Assembly (NCBI RefSeq): GCF_010365055.1
Contig: NZ_JAAFHA010000029.1
Span: forward strand, 1 to 39,789
Direction of reading: 5' to 3'
DNA from: Rhodoferax sp.
GTDB taxonomy: Bacteria > Pseudomonadota > Gammaproteobacteria > Burkholderiales > Burkholderiaceae_C
Length of the DNA: 39,789 nt
Shown here: positions 15,852-25,876 of the stretch, piece after piece
How positions within the stretch are numbered: position 1 is the first letter of the stretch
Layout of the letters: each line of letters begins with the position of its first letter
The notes under the pieces: model-generated
Seen by the model: only the letters and a program-made list of their open reading frames with translations
Database searches by the model: none
Told to the model about the DNA's origin: nothing
Translations under genes and position numbers: made by a program

Positions 15852-18293
15852 ATGTCTGGTCATACCCATTTGCCTGCTACCCCCCTGGATTTGCCATTGT
15901 TGCCACTGCGCGACGTGGTTGTTTTCCCCCACATGGTGATTCCGCTTTTTGTCGGTCGGCCCAAGAGCATCAAGGCGCTGGAAGCAGCCATGGAGGCTGA
16001 GCGCCGGATCATGCTGGTGGCCCAGAAGACTGCGGCCAAGGACGATCCGCTGGTCAGCGACATGTTTGACGTCGGCTGCGTCTCGACCATTTTGCAGATG
16101 CTCAAACTGCCCGACGGGACGGTCAAGGTGTTGGTCGAAGGCCAGCAGCGCGCACGCGTGAACAAGATCGAAGATGGTGAGCTGCATTTTTCAGCCAATG
16201 TCACGCCGATTGAAGTGCTGCCAGAGTCAGAGACAAAATCTCGTGGCAAAGCCAGCGAAATTGAGGCCTTGCGTCGCGCGGTGATGCAGCAGTTTGACCA
16301 GTACGTCAAGCTCAACAAGAAAATCCCACCTGAGATATTGACGTCCATCTCAAGCATTGATGACGCTGGTCGTCTGGCGGATACCATCGCCGCGCATTTG
16401 CCGCTCAAGCTCGACAGCAAGCAAGCTGTATTGGGTCTTTCGGGTGTCAAAGAGCGTCTGGAGAACCTGTTTGAGCAGATCGAGCGCGAAGTTGATATCT
16501 TGAACGTTGACAAAAAGATCCGGGGCCGCGTCAAACGGCAGATGGAGAAGAATCAGCGCGATTTTTACTTGAACGAGCAGGTCAAAGCGATTCAGAAGGA
16601 GTTGGGCGAAGGTGAAGATGGCGCCGACATCGACGAGATTGAGAAGAAAATCAAGTCGGCCAAAATGCCCAAAGAAGCGCTGAAGAAGGCCGAGGGCGAG
16701 CTGAAGAAGCTGAAATTGATGTCCCCCATGTCGGCAGAAGCGGCCGTCGTGCGCAACTACATTGATGTCCTGATCGGCTTGCCGTGGGCCATTAAAACCA
16801 AGATCAAGCATGACCTTGGCAATGCAGAAAAAGTGCTCGATGAGGACCACTACGGGCTGGACAAGGTGAAAGACCGAATTGTTGAGTACTTGGCGGTGCA
16901 GCAACGGGTGGAAAAGGTCAAGGCGCCGATTTTGTGTCTGGTCGGACCTCCGGGTGTTGGCAAGACGTCACTGGGGCAATCCATTGCCAAGGCGACCGGG
17001 CGCAAGTATGTGCGGGTGGCTTTGGGCGGCATGCGCGACGAGGCGGAAATTCGCGGCCACCGCCGCACTTATATCGGCGCCATGCCGGGCAAGGTGCTGC
17101 AGAGCCTGGCCAAGGTGGGCACGCGCAACCCGCTGTTTTTGCTCGACGAGATTGACAAGCTGGGTACCGACTTTCGCGGTGATCCATCGAGCGCCTTGTT
17201 GGAGGTGCTGGACCCGGAGCAAAATCACAAATTTGGTGACCATTACGTCGAAGTTGATTTTGATTTGAGCGACGTCATGTTCGTGGCCACGTCCAACTCC
17301 ATGAATATTCCGTCAGCTCTGCTTGATCGCATGGAAGTAATTCGCCTGTCTGGGTATACCGAAGACGAAAAAACCAACATTGCCCTCAAATACCTGTTGC
17401 CCAAGCAGCTCAAGAACAATGGTGTCAAGGAAGAAGAGTTGTTGGTTGGCGAAGATGCCGTGCGTGACATTGTTCGCTACTACACCCGTGAGGCGGGTGT
17501 CCGTTCGCTGGAACGTGAGCTCTCGAAAATCTGCCGCAAGGTGGTTAAGGGCCTGCTGCTCAAGAAGATGACGCCAAAGGTGCTGGTAACTGCCGACAAC
17601 CTCAATGATTTTCTGGGCGTTCGCAAGTACGACTATGGTCGTGCTGAGCAAAAGAATCAGGTCGGCCAAGTGGTAGGCTTGGCTTGGACAGAGGTCGGCG
17701 GCGATTTGCTGACGATCGAGGCTGCCATGATGCCCGGTAAGGGTGTCATCACGCGCACGGGTTCACTGGGCGACGTGATGAAGGAGTCTGTTGAGGCTGC
17801 ACGCACGGTGGTGCGCAGCCGCTCACGCCGATTGGGCATCAAGGACGAGTTTTTCGAAAAGAAAGATATCCATATTCACGTGCCTGACGGCGCCACACCC
17901 AAGGACGGCCCGAGTGCGGGTGCGGCGATGACGACCGCCTTCGTTTCTGCCATGACGGGTATTCCGGTGCGTGGTGATGTGGCCATGACGGGCGAAATAA
18001 CCTTGCGCGGGGAAGTGACTGCCATTGGTGGTCTAAAGGAGAAGTTGTTGGCCGCCTTGCGAGGCGGTATCAAGACGGTGCTGATTCCCGAGGAGAACGC
18101 TAAAGACCTGCAGGACATTCCCGAGAACGTAAAAAACGGCTTAGAGATCGTGCCTGTGCGCTGGATCGACAAGGTGCTCGAATTGGCATTGGAGAGAATG
18201 CCGAAGCCCCTGTCTGACGAGGAACTGGCGGTGGCTGCCGCTGCACCCGTCGTGGTGCCTGCGCCTGAGTCGGGTGTGTCCATCAAGCATTGA
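15852..18293 (+). CDS. lon: ATP-dependent Lon protease
   Basis: This 813-residue cytosolic AAA+ serine protease degrades damaged and regulatory proteins. The N-terminal LAN substrate domain (about 12-205) begins PLLPLRDVVVFPHMVIPLFV. A coiled-coil section (about 206-300) follows, then Walker A GPPGVGKT (365-372), Walker B LLDEID (430-435) and the C-terminal peptidase domain. The catalytic dyad is S688 (PKDGPSAGAAM) and K731, 43 residues apart as in E. coli. The ATG follows GAGAGGGA. It closes the tig-clpP-clpX-lon block, and a tRNA cluster starts 73 bases after its stop. Confidence 0.97.
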   Translation: MSGHTHLPATPLDLPLLPLRDVVVFPHMVIPLFVGRPKSIKALEAAMEAERRIMLVAQKTAAKDDPLVSDMFDVGCVSTILQMLKLPDGTVKVLVEGQQRARVNKIEDGELHFSANVTPIEVLPESETKSRGKASEIEALRRAVMQQFDQYVKLNKKIPPEILTSISSIDDAGRLADTIAAHLPLKLDSKQAVLGLSGVKERLENLFEQIEREVDILNVDKKIRGRVKRQMEKNQRDFYLNEQVKAIQKELGEGEDGADIDEIEKKIKSAKMPKEALKKAEGELKKLKLMSPMSAEAAVVRNYIDVLIGLPWAIKTKIKHDLGNAEKVLDEDHYGLDKVKDRIVEYLAVQQRVEKVKAPILCLVGPPGVGKTSLGQSIAKATGRKYVRVALGGMRDEAEIRGHRRTYIGAMPGKVLQSLAKVGTRNPLFLLDEIDKLGTDFRGDPSSALLEVLDPEQNHKFGDHYVEVDFDLSDVMFVATSNSMNIPSALLDRMEVIRLSGYTEDEKTNIALKYLLPKQLKNNGVKEEELLVGEDAVRDIVRYYTREAGVRSLERELSKICRKVVKGLLLKKMTPKVLVTADNLNDFLGVRKYDYGRAEQKNQVGQVVGLAWTEVGGDLLTIEAAMMPGKGVITRTGSLGDVMKESVEAARTVVRSRSRRLGIKDEFFEKKDIHIHVPDGATPKDGPSAGAAMTTAFVSAMTGIPVRGDVAMTGEITLRGEVTAIGGLKEKLLAALRGGIKTVLIPEENAKDLQDIPENVKNGLEIVPVRWIDKVLELALERMPKPLSDEELAVAAAAPVVVPAPESGVSIKH

Positions 18294-18322
18294 TTTACAG
18301 GGGGGAAATTTTCTTACTGGTC

Positions 18323-18352
18323 TATCAAAGAGATGAGAAATTACGTTATAAT
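18323..18352 (+). promoter_or_regulatory. Promoter of the tRNA-Gly/Cys/Leu cluster
   Basis: A perfect TATAAT (18347-18352) lies 14 bases before the first tRNA. The -35 region (near TATCAA, 18323-18328, 18-base spacer) is poor. The position makes it the natural promoter for the tRNA cluster. Confidence 0.55.
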
Positions 18353-18366
18353 TTAAAGCTTGAAAC

Positions 18367-18442
18367 GCGGGAATAGCTCAGTTGGTAGAGCGCAACCTTG
18401 CCAAGGTTGAGGTCGAGAGTTCGAGTCTCTTTTCCCGCTCCA
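18367..18442 (+). tRNA. tRNA-Gly (anticodon GCC)
   Basis: This 76-base tRNA has the CCA encoded. The acceptor is GCGGGAA/TTCCCGC, and the anticodon arm CAACC-TTGCCAA-GGTTG gives GCC. It is the first of three clustered tRNAs. Confidence 0.97.
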
Positions 18443-18450
18443 AATTGCAA

Positions 18451-18480
18451 TAAAAGGGGAAGCTGATGCTTCCCTTTTTT
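18451..18480 (+). terminator. Terminator-like hairpin between tRNA-Gly and tRNA-Cys
   Basis: AAAAGGGGAAGC-TGAT-GCTTCCCTTTTTT forms a stable stem ending in a T-run. It may cause partial termination after tRNA-Gly, or act as a processing structure if the three tRNAs share one transcript. Confidence 0.65.
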
Positions 18481-18493
18481 GTAAGGAAAATTT

Positions 18494-18567
18494 GGCGCGA
18501 TAGCAAATCGGTTATGCAACGGATTGCAAATCCGTCTAGCCCAGTTCGACTCTGGGTCGCGCCTCCA
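18494..18567 (+). tRNA. tRNA-Cys (anticodon GCA)
   Basis: This 74-base tRNA has the CCA encoded. The acceptor is GGCGCGA/TCGCGCC, and the anticodon arm CGGAT-TGCAAA-TCCG gives GCA. It lies 12 bases before tRNA-Leu. Confidence 0.96.
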
Positions 18568-18579
18568 CTTCCAGCCCAT

Positions 18580-18669
18580 GCCCGAGTGGTGAAATCGGTA
18601 GACACACCAGACTTAAAATCTGTTGCTTCCGCAAGGGGCGTGCCGGTTCGATTCCGGCCTCGGGCACCA
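18580..18669 (+). tRNA. tRNA-Leu (anticodon UAA)
   Basis: This 90-base class II tRNA has the CCA encoded. The acceptor is GCCCGAG/CTCGGGC, the anticodon loop CTTAAAA gives UAA, and there is a long variable arm GCTTCCGCAAGGGGC and a T arm GCCGG-TTCGATT-CCGGC. It is the last of the cluster. Confidence 0.96.
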
Positions 18670-18740
18670 AGACTCAGTAGTGAATTCAAGAGTCTGCTTT
18701 CTACGATGTAGGCCGGATCAGTGCTTCTGTAGCAGATATC

Positions 18741-18778
18741 AAAAAGCCACCGCATGTGCGATCGCACGTACAGTGGCT
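18741..18778 (-). terminator. Rho-independent terminator of rpoD
   Basis: On the minus strand AGCCACTGTACGTGCGAT pairs with ATCGCACATGCGGTGGCT apart from three wobble or mismatch positions, and TTTTT follows. It lies about 40 bases after the rpoD stop. The bases just beyond (AGCAGATATCAAA) resemble the end of the dispersed repeat, perhaps a decayed copy. Confidence 0.8.
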
Positions 18779-18818
18779 CTCTGGGGGCGACGGATAAACT
18801 CCGCCCCTTGATGTATGC

Positions 18819-21167
<2,349 letters not shown>

Positions 21168-21517
21168 CTAAAACCTCTGAATATCAAGAGAAAAGACAGA
21201 ATGAACAGGCACCCGGTTGGCACAGTTCGTTGGAATGGAGAAGATTTCCATTGGCAAGATGTGAGGGCGAACATTTGGAGTGCAGTCCTTGCGGTAAGGT
21301 GGCCGGTCGTGAACGTTGTCATCGTTTGGCTAAACCCGGAGGTGCTGCTGTCGCTCTTGCGGAAAATCAAGGGTTGGATTATACCGTCAAAATATTTCAG
21401 ACTTGAATCAGGCGCTTCTCACGATGAGAATACCTTGTTGGCCATGTGGCCTTCTTCGCCCAGGTGACCTTGGCCGTCACATTTTCTTAAGCCAAATCAG
21501 CCCCTGGCCCTTGTCTA
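21168..21517. other. Gene-free region upstream of rpoD
   Basis: This 350-base stretch has no convincing coding frame. On the minus strand a perfect TATAAT (plus coordinates 21378-21383), with a weak -35 such as TTCAAG about 18 bases upstream, may drive rpoD. GTGAC-GGCCAAG-GTCAC (around 21462-21480) could form a small hairpin after crcB but lacks a T-run. Dispersed repeat copy C begins at about 21487 and runs into crcB. Confidence 0.5.
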
Positions 21518-21545
21518 CTATGCATTAATAGCTATTAAAAAAGTC
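21487..21545 (+). repeat. Dispersed Comamonadaceae-type repeat, copy C (end of crcB)
   Basis: The blocks are CTTAAGCCAAATCAG, CCCCTGGCCCTTGTCTACTA and TGCATTAATAGCTATTAAA, in the same order and orientation as the other copies. The crcB stop codon and its last residues (FLIAINA) are encoded by the antisense strand of this repeat. Confidence 0.6.
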
Positions 21546-21913
21546 GCAGTTTTAATGCCCGCCAGAGTCAGCAGCAGTGAGCCAAACAGGTGCAGCCCAG
21601 CCGTGGCAAACCCGAGCGCATAGCGCTGCTGCCCCAGCATGCCGACCACTTCAGCTGAGAAACTCGAAAACGTGGTCAGCGCGCCAAGAAAGCCGGTGAC
21701 CATTGCCAGGCGCCAGACAGGATCCAGATTTGGCAGGGCCTGAAACACCGCGACGCAAATACCAACAAGGTAGCCGCCGATCAGGTTGGCCGCCAGCGTG
21801 CCCAGCGGGAGCACCGCGCCTGGGTTGAGCCAAAGACCCAAACGCCAGCGGGCCAGGGCGCCGAGGCTGGCACCGATGCAAATGGCAAGTACGGAGATCA
21901 TGCGCCGAATCAT
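21518..21913 (-). CDS. crcB: Fluoride ion channel CrcB (Fluc)
   Basis: This 131-residue inner-membrane protein exports fluoride as a dual-topology dimer. Four hydrophobic helices are visible, along with the family signatures GASLGALARW, PLGTLAANLIGGYLVG, GFLGALTTFSSFSAEV and a final GSLLLTLAG helix, matching E. coli CrcB along its length. The start is uncertain: ATG at 21913 (MIRRMISV) is used here, ATG at 21901 gives 127 residues, and neither has a good Shine-Dalgarno. The last residues come from dispersed repeat copy C and replace the usual tail. No fluoride riboswitch could be recognised upstream. It lies about 100 bases after hldD on the same strand. Confidence 0.9.
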   Translation of the reverse strand: MIRRMISVLAICIGASLGALARWRLGLWLNPGAVLPLGTLAANLIGGYLVGICVAVFQALPNLDPVWRLAMVTGFLGALTTFSSFSAEVVGMLGQQRYALGFATAGLHLFGSLLLTLAGIKTATFLIAINA

Positions 21914-22013
21914 AGTAGAACGGTTGCCGCTCACGGGTGGACAAGAATATTTGATCAACACATCCATGTGGGCCATGGACGCGGGCAACGTTGCTCGTCA
22001 AGACCGGCGCCGA

Positions 22014-23033
22014 TCAGGCCTGGCGGGCCAGCCACTGCACATAGTTCGAAACACCGGTCTGCACATCGGCGAACGGTTGGTCGCAGCCGGTGGCCCGCAG
22101 GGCGCTCAAGTCGGCTTGGGTGTAGCTCTGGTATTTGCCCCGCAATGCGTCTGGAAACGGGATGTACTCAATCAAACCGGCCTCTACGAGGGCGTCAAGC
22201 CCGAGCGCACTTTGACCCTGAAGGCCGCGCAGCGCATTGACCACCGAGCTGGCCACATCATTGAAGGGCTGCGCGCGGCCTGTGCCCAGATTGAAAATTC
22301 CGGATACACCGGGGTGATCAAAGAACCACAGGTTGACCGCCACCACGTCGTCAATGAAGACGAAATCGCGCTTCTGCTCACCTGCGGCATAGCCACCGTA
22401 GTCGCCAAATAGTTTGACCTTGCCTTCAGCCTGAAACTGGTTGAACTGATGAAAGGCGACGCTCGCCATGCGGCCTTTGTGCTGCTCGTGCGGCCCATAC
22501 ACATTGAAGTACCGAAAACCCACCACCTGGCCGGTCTTGCCGGCCACCGAGCGCCGAAAGTCATTGCCACAGTCACGTCGCATGCGCTGGTCAAACAGCA
22601 GTTTGGAGTAACCGTAAACATTGAGTGGGCGCTCAAACGTGGGGTCTTCGCGGAACGTGTCAGAGCCGCCGTAGGTGGCTGCGCTGGATGCGTACAGCAG
22701 CCGTGCCCCGCGCTTCTGGCAGGCGTGAAACAGGTCCAAGGAGGTCGTATAGTTGTTGTCCATCATGTACTTGCCATTGCTTTCCATGGTGTCGCTGCAG
22801 GCACCCTCGTGGAACACGGCCTCGATCTGGCCATAGGCACCGTGGGCAAACAGCGCGTAGAACGCACCGGCATCGACGTAATCTGAAATCTTGAGTTCAG
22901 CCAGGTTGCGGAATTTGTCGCCTTGTGTCAGGTCGTCTACGGCGATGATGTCGTCCAGGCCACGGGCGTTGAGGCCCTTGATGATGTTGCTGCCAATAAA
23001 ACCGGCAGCGCCAGTCACAACAATTCGTGTCAT
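22014..23033 (-). CDS. hldD: ADP-L-glycero-D-manno-heptose 6-epimerase
   Basis: This 339-residue enzyme makes the last step in ADP-heptose supply for the LPS inner core, inverting C6 of ADP-D-glycero-D-manno-heptose. It is an extended short-chain dehydrogenase with the NAD(P) site [10 protein letters not shown] (7-16) and the catalytic YGYSK (Y140, K144). [17 protein letters not shown] and GEQKRDFVF are typical of HldD. Its ATG overlaps the hldE stop in an ATGA, so the two are translationally coupled and supply consecutive steps of one pathway. Confidence 0.96.
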   Translation of the reverse strand: MTRIVVTGAAGFIGSNIIKGLNARGLDDIIAVDDLTQGDKFRNLAELKISDYVDAGAFYALFAHGAYGQIEAVFHEGACSDTMESNGKYMMDNNYTTSLDLFHACQKRGARLLYASSAATYGGSDTFREDPTFERPLNVYGYSKLLFDQRMRRDCGNDFRRSVAGKTGQVVGFRYFNVYGPHEQHKGRMASVAFHQFNQFQAEGKVKLFGDYGGYAAGEQKRDFVFIDDVVAVNLWFFDHPGVSGIFNLGTGRAQPFNDVASSVVNALRGLQGQSALGLDALVEAGLIEYIPFPDALRGKYQSYTQADLSALRATGCDQPFADVQTGVSNYVQWLARQA

Positions 23034-23980
23034 GCAAACAACTCCTCATAAGAAACCGTGGCAGTGCCAAATTTGCCGACCACCAGGCCAGCGGCCCGAT
23101 TCGCCAGCGGTAGCGCGTCGCGCATGCTCATGCCGGCGGCCAGCAGCGTGGCCATGGTGGCAATGACCGTGTCGCCGGCGCCGGTGACGTCAAATACTTC
23201 ACGCGCCTGGGCCGTCACACTGAGCTGGCCCTCGTCGTCAAACAGCGTCATGCCTTCTTCGCTGCGTGTCAGCAGCACCGCCTGCAGTCTGAGCTGGCGG
23301 CGCAGGTTCTGCACCTTGGTTTGCAGTTCAGACTCGTTCAGCCAGGGGCCAATCACCTGCTGCAACTCCGGGCGGTTGGGCGTGATGATGTTGGCGTCTT
23401 TGTAGCGCGAGTAGTCGGCTCCCTTGGGATCGATCAGGATCGGTTTGCCCGCAGCCGCTGCGCGCGCGATCATGTCGCTGACGTGCGCCAGACCGCCCTT
23501 GCCGTAGTCGGAAAACAGCACAGCATCATGTTCGGGCAGCAGTTTGGCAAAAGTGGCGGTCTGCGAGGCCAGCACTTCCGTCTTGGGTGTGTTTTCAAAA
23601 TCCAGGCGCAGCAGTTGTTGCTGCCGGCCAATCACCCGCAGCTTGACGGTGGTCTTGAGGTCGGCGTCGCGGCCAAAGTAGGTGTGGATGCCGGTGTCGG
23701 CGACCAGTGCTTCGAGTTTGTGGCTGGCCTCGTCATCGCCCACCACCGTCAGCAGTGAGGCCTGAGCACCGAGCGTGACCACGTTGTACGCGACGTTGGC
23801 GGCACCGCCATTGCGTTCTTCTTCGCGCGTGACGCGCACCACCGGCACGGGCGCCTCGGGAGATATGCGGTCGACGGCGCCAAACCAATAGCGGTCCAGC
23901 ATCACGTCACCGACCACCAACACACGGGCCTTGGACAGTTTGTCTCGGGAGATCGTCACGGTGTTCAAGGGTTCAGTCAT
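23030..23980 (-). CDS. rfaE1: D-glycero-beta-D-manno-heptose-7-phosphate kinase (single-domain HldE/RfaE1)
   Basis: This 316-residue PfkB-family kinase phosphorylates heptose-7-phosphate at C1 in ADP-heptose synthesis. The N-terminal [13 protein letters not shown] (22-34) and the C-terminal DVTGAGDT (264-271, catalytic D270) are clear. It ends after the kinase domain and lacks the nucleotidyltransferase half of E. coli HldE, so that activity (rfaE2) must be encoded elsewhere. The start is the ATG (MTEPLNTV) overlapping the lapB stop by ATGA; the longer open frame would lie inside lapB. The downstream stop overlaps hldD in the same way. Confidence 0.95.
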   Translation of the reverse strand: MTEPLNTVTISRDKLSKARVLVVGDVMLDRYWFGAVDRISPEAPVPVVRVTREEERNGGAANVAYNVVTLGAQASLLTVVGDDEASHKLEALVADTGIHTYFGRDADLKTTVKLRVIGRQQQLLRLDFENTPKTEVLASQTATFAKLLPEHDAVLFSDYGKGGLAHVSDMIARAAAAGKPILIDPKGADYSRYKDANIITPNRPELQQVIGPWLNESELQTKVQNLRRQLRLQAVLLTRSEEGMTLFDDEGQLSVTAQAREVFDVTGAGDTVIATMATLLAAGMSMRDALPLANRAAGLVVGKFGTATVSYEELFA

Positions 23981-25134
23981 AACTCTTCGATCCTTCGGGC
24001 CGGATAACTGTCCCATGCCTGGCAGCCGGGACATTGCCAGAAATGTTGCTGCGCCTCGAAGCCGCACGCGGCACAACGGTAGCGCATGAGCGGCTTGATG
24101 GCTTGGTCCAGAGCGCGTTGGACCTGCGGATGAAATTTCTCGTGTTCGAGCTTTTCGCCAGCAATCCACTTGGCGGCAGCGACCAGCGACGGATCGCGCT
24201 CCAGATGGTGCACATACCAGTCACGTGCCGCAGGTGTCGGCCCGTTGTGGAGGCCCTCCAGCGCGACGATGGCATCAAGCACGTCCAGCGAGGGGGTCAG
24301 CACGTAACGGGTCTTGAGCAAGGTCAGTGCCTCGGGCGCGCGGTTGCAAGCGATAGCGTAGGCGGTCAGCGGTGCGGCAATCAAGGGAATGGCCGCAGGC
24401 GATGATTGCAGCGATTTTTCGAGCAACAAGTAGGCCTCTTCGGGGCGGCCCTGGCGCGCTAACAACTGCGCCAGATCAAGACGGGGTCGTGCAGCCTCTG
24501 GTGCCGTGGCAAGCGCCTGTTGCAACAACGACTTGGCTTGTTCGGGCTCTTGCGCGGTGATGGATTCGGCCGCCTGCTCACACAGGTAATGCGCCAGACG
24601 GCACTGAAAGCTGCCCTGGTTGGCGTGTTCCAGTTTTTGTGCGATCTGCGCGGCATGCAGCCAGTCGCGGCTGCGTTCATAGTTGGCCAGCAGCGCCAGG
24701 CGCGCCTGCGCCTCAAACGGTGTTCCTTCGAGCTTGAGCAAAGCCTCTTCAGAGCGGTCGAGCAGACCCGCCTTGAGATAGTCCAGCGCCAGCGCATGCT
24801 GCGCACGCTGGCGATCAAGCAGGTTCAAGTCGCCTCGCGACAGCAGATGCTCATGCACACGCACCGCGCGTTCATATTCGCCACGGCGGCGAAACAGGTT
24901 ACCCAATGCAAAGTGCAACTCGGACGTGTCTGGGTCGCTTTGGACCGCTTCAATGAAGGCGTCAATGGCCTGGTCCTGTTGCTCATTGAGCAAAAAGTTC
25001 AAGCCCTTGAAATAAGCCTTGGGGGCCTGGTGGTTCTCGATGCGCAGTTGGCGTAGGTCCAGGCGCGAGGCGAGCCAGCCCAGCACAAAGGCCAGCGGCA
25101 GGCCCAGCAATATCCAGCTCAGGTCAAAGTCCAT
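23977..25134 (-). CDS. lapB: LPS assembly regulator LapB (YciM)
   Basis: This 385-residue inner-membrane-anchored protein in E. coli works with FtsH to control LpxC turnover and hence LPS synthesis. It has one N-terminal membrane helix (about 6-22), then a series of TPR repeats (about 40-330). A C-terminal rubredoxin-like metal site follows, with C354-AA-C357 and C368-PG-C371. The length matches E. coli LapB (389). It overlaps lapA by 11 bases and hldE by four, giving a tightly packed unit that places LPS control beside heptose synthesis. Confidence 0.95.
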   Translation of the reverse strand: MDFDLSWILLGLPLAFVLGWLASRLDLRQLRIENHQAPKAYFKGLNFLLNEQQDQAIDAFIEAVQSDPDTSELHFALGNLFRRRGEYERAVRVHEHLLSRGDLNLLDRQRAQHALALDYLKAGLLDRSEEALLKLEGTPFEAQARLALLANYERSRDWLHAAQIAQKLEHANQGSFQCRLAHYLCEQAAESITAQEPEQAKSLLQQALATAPEAARPRLDLAQLLARQGRPEEAYLLLEKSLQSSPAAIPLIAAPLTAYAIACNRAPEALTLLKTRYVLTPSLDVLDAIVALEGLHNGPTPAARDWYVHHLERDPSLVAAAKWIAGEKLEHEKFHPQVQRALDQAIKPLMRYRCAACGFEAQQHFWQCPGCQAWDSYPARRIEEL

Positions 25135-25432
25135 GCGGAATGGCCGGTGGTGCAGCTGGCAACTTATTTGCTTCAGTCGGGGTCAGGGCCGCCGACTGCG
25201 TCGGGTTGGCTGAGCGACGGTGTTTCCACCAGCGCGGCACCATGCCAAGCGCACCCACGACGACGCCGACCGCAAAGACCGCCAGCACGACCAACACCTG
25301 CGGCGCACGCCACTCGGTGCCAAAGAAAAAATGCACGGTGGTGTCTTGCTGATTGTTCAGCGCGAAGGCAAACAGGGTAAAAAAAATGGCTGCTTTAAGT
25401 ATCCACTTAAGCAACCACAGGAGTTGTTTCAT
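25124..25432 (-). CDS. lapA: LapA-family membrane protein (DUF1049)
   Basis: This 102-residue inner-membrane protein pairs with LapB in LPS assembly control. It has two hydrophobic helices (about 10-26 and 44-64) around a short loop, NNQQDTTVHFFFGTEW, characteristic of the family, and then a basic-Pro/Ala cytoplasmic tail. The start is the ATG giving MKQLLWLLKW; the longer frame extends into ihfB and is not credible. It ends inside lapB (11-base overlap). Confidence 0.92.
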   Translation of the reverse strand: MKQLLWLLKWILKAAIFFTLFAFALNNQQDTTVHFFFGTEWRAPQVLVVLAVFAVGVVVGALGMVPRWWKHRRSANPTQSAALTPTEANKLPAAPPAIPHGL

Positions 25433-25463
25433 CTTGTCTCCCGAGTGACGGGCCAATTCTAAG

Positions 25464-25775
25464 TCAGGCTTTGGGCTGGCTGGCCGTCTCCGCCGTACGT
25501 TGATCAACTGTCTCCCGCAAGGCTTTGCCGGGTTTGAAGTGAAGCACGCGCTTTTCGGGGATAGCGACGCTGTCACCATTGCGTGGATTGCGTCCAATAC
25601 GCGGCGGTCGACGGTTGATGGAAAAACTGCCAAAGCCCCGAATTTCGATCCGGTGCCCGCGCACCAGGGCATCGTTCATTGCGTCAAGAATGGCCTTGAC
25701 GGCATATTCAGCATCGCGGCGGGTGAGTTGAACGAAGCGGGCGGCCAGTTCTTCGATCAGGTCAGAGCGTGTCAT
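25464..25775 (-). CDS. ihfB: Integration host factor beta subunit
   Basis: This 103-residue subunit of the IHF heterodimer bends DNA at specific sites in recombination, replication and sigma-54 promoter activation. It begins [14 protein letters not shown], carries the DNA-binding arm signature [18 protein letters not shown] with the intercalating Pro, and ends with a short polar tail. It lies downstream of rpsA, the standard proteobacterial pairing, separated from it by a striking perfect hairpin (25812-25849), and 31 bases upstream of lapA. Confidence 0.96.
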   Translation of the reverse strand: MTRSDLIEELAARFVQLTRRDAEYAVKAILDAMNDALVRGHRIEIRGFGSFSINRRPPRIGRNPRNGDSVAIPEKRVLHFKPGKALRETVDQRTAETASQPKA

Positions 25776-25811
25776 TATTAGAAGTTCTCATCCCTAGAAG
25801 TTGCCAACACG

Positions 25812-25849
25812 ACACTGCTCCGGCAGCCGCGAGGCTGCCGGAGCAGTGT
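25812..25849 (-). promoter_or_regulatory. Perfect 17-bp hairpin with GCGA-type loop between rpsA and ihfB
   Basis: ACACTGCTCCGGCAGCC and its exact complement flank a four-base loop (GCGA on the plus strand, TCGC on the minus strand). No T-run follows on the minus strand, so it is not a classic terminator. It may be an RNase-processing or stability element that sets different S1 and IHF levels. Confidence 0.6.
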
Positions 25850-25876
25850 AGATGCGGCAGATCTTTCTGCTGGCCT

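Noticed and set aside
18717-18740. Sixth copy of the dispersed repeat after the tRNA cluster
   Set aside because: Only the stretch AGCAGATATCAAA matches; the central CTCTAGCCC block is missing, so it may be chance or a decayed copy.
21914-22013. Possible fluoride riboswitch before crcB
   Set aside because: The gap is only about 100 bases and I could not find the conserved pseudoknot elements of the crcB motif; a covariance-model search would settle it.
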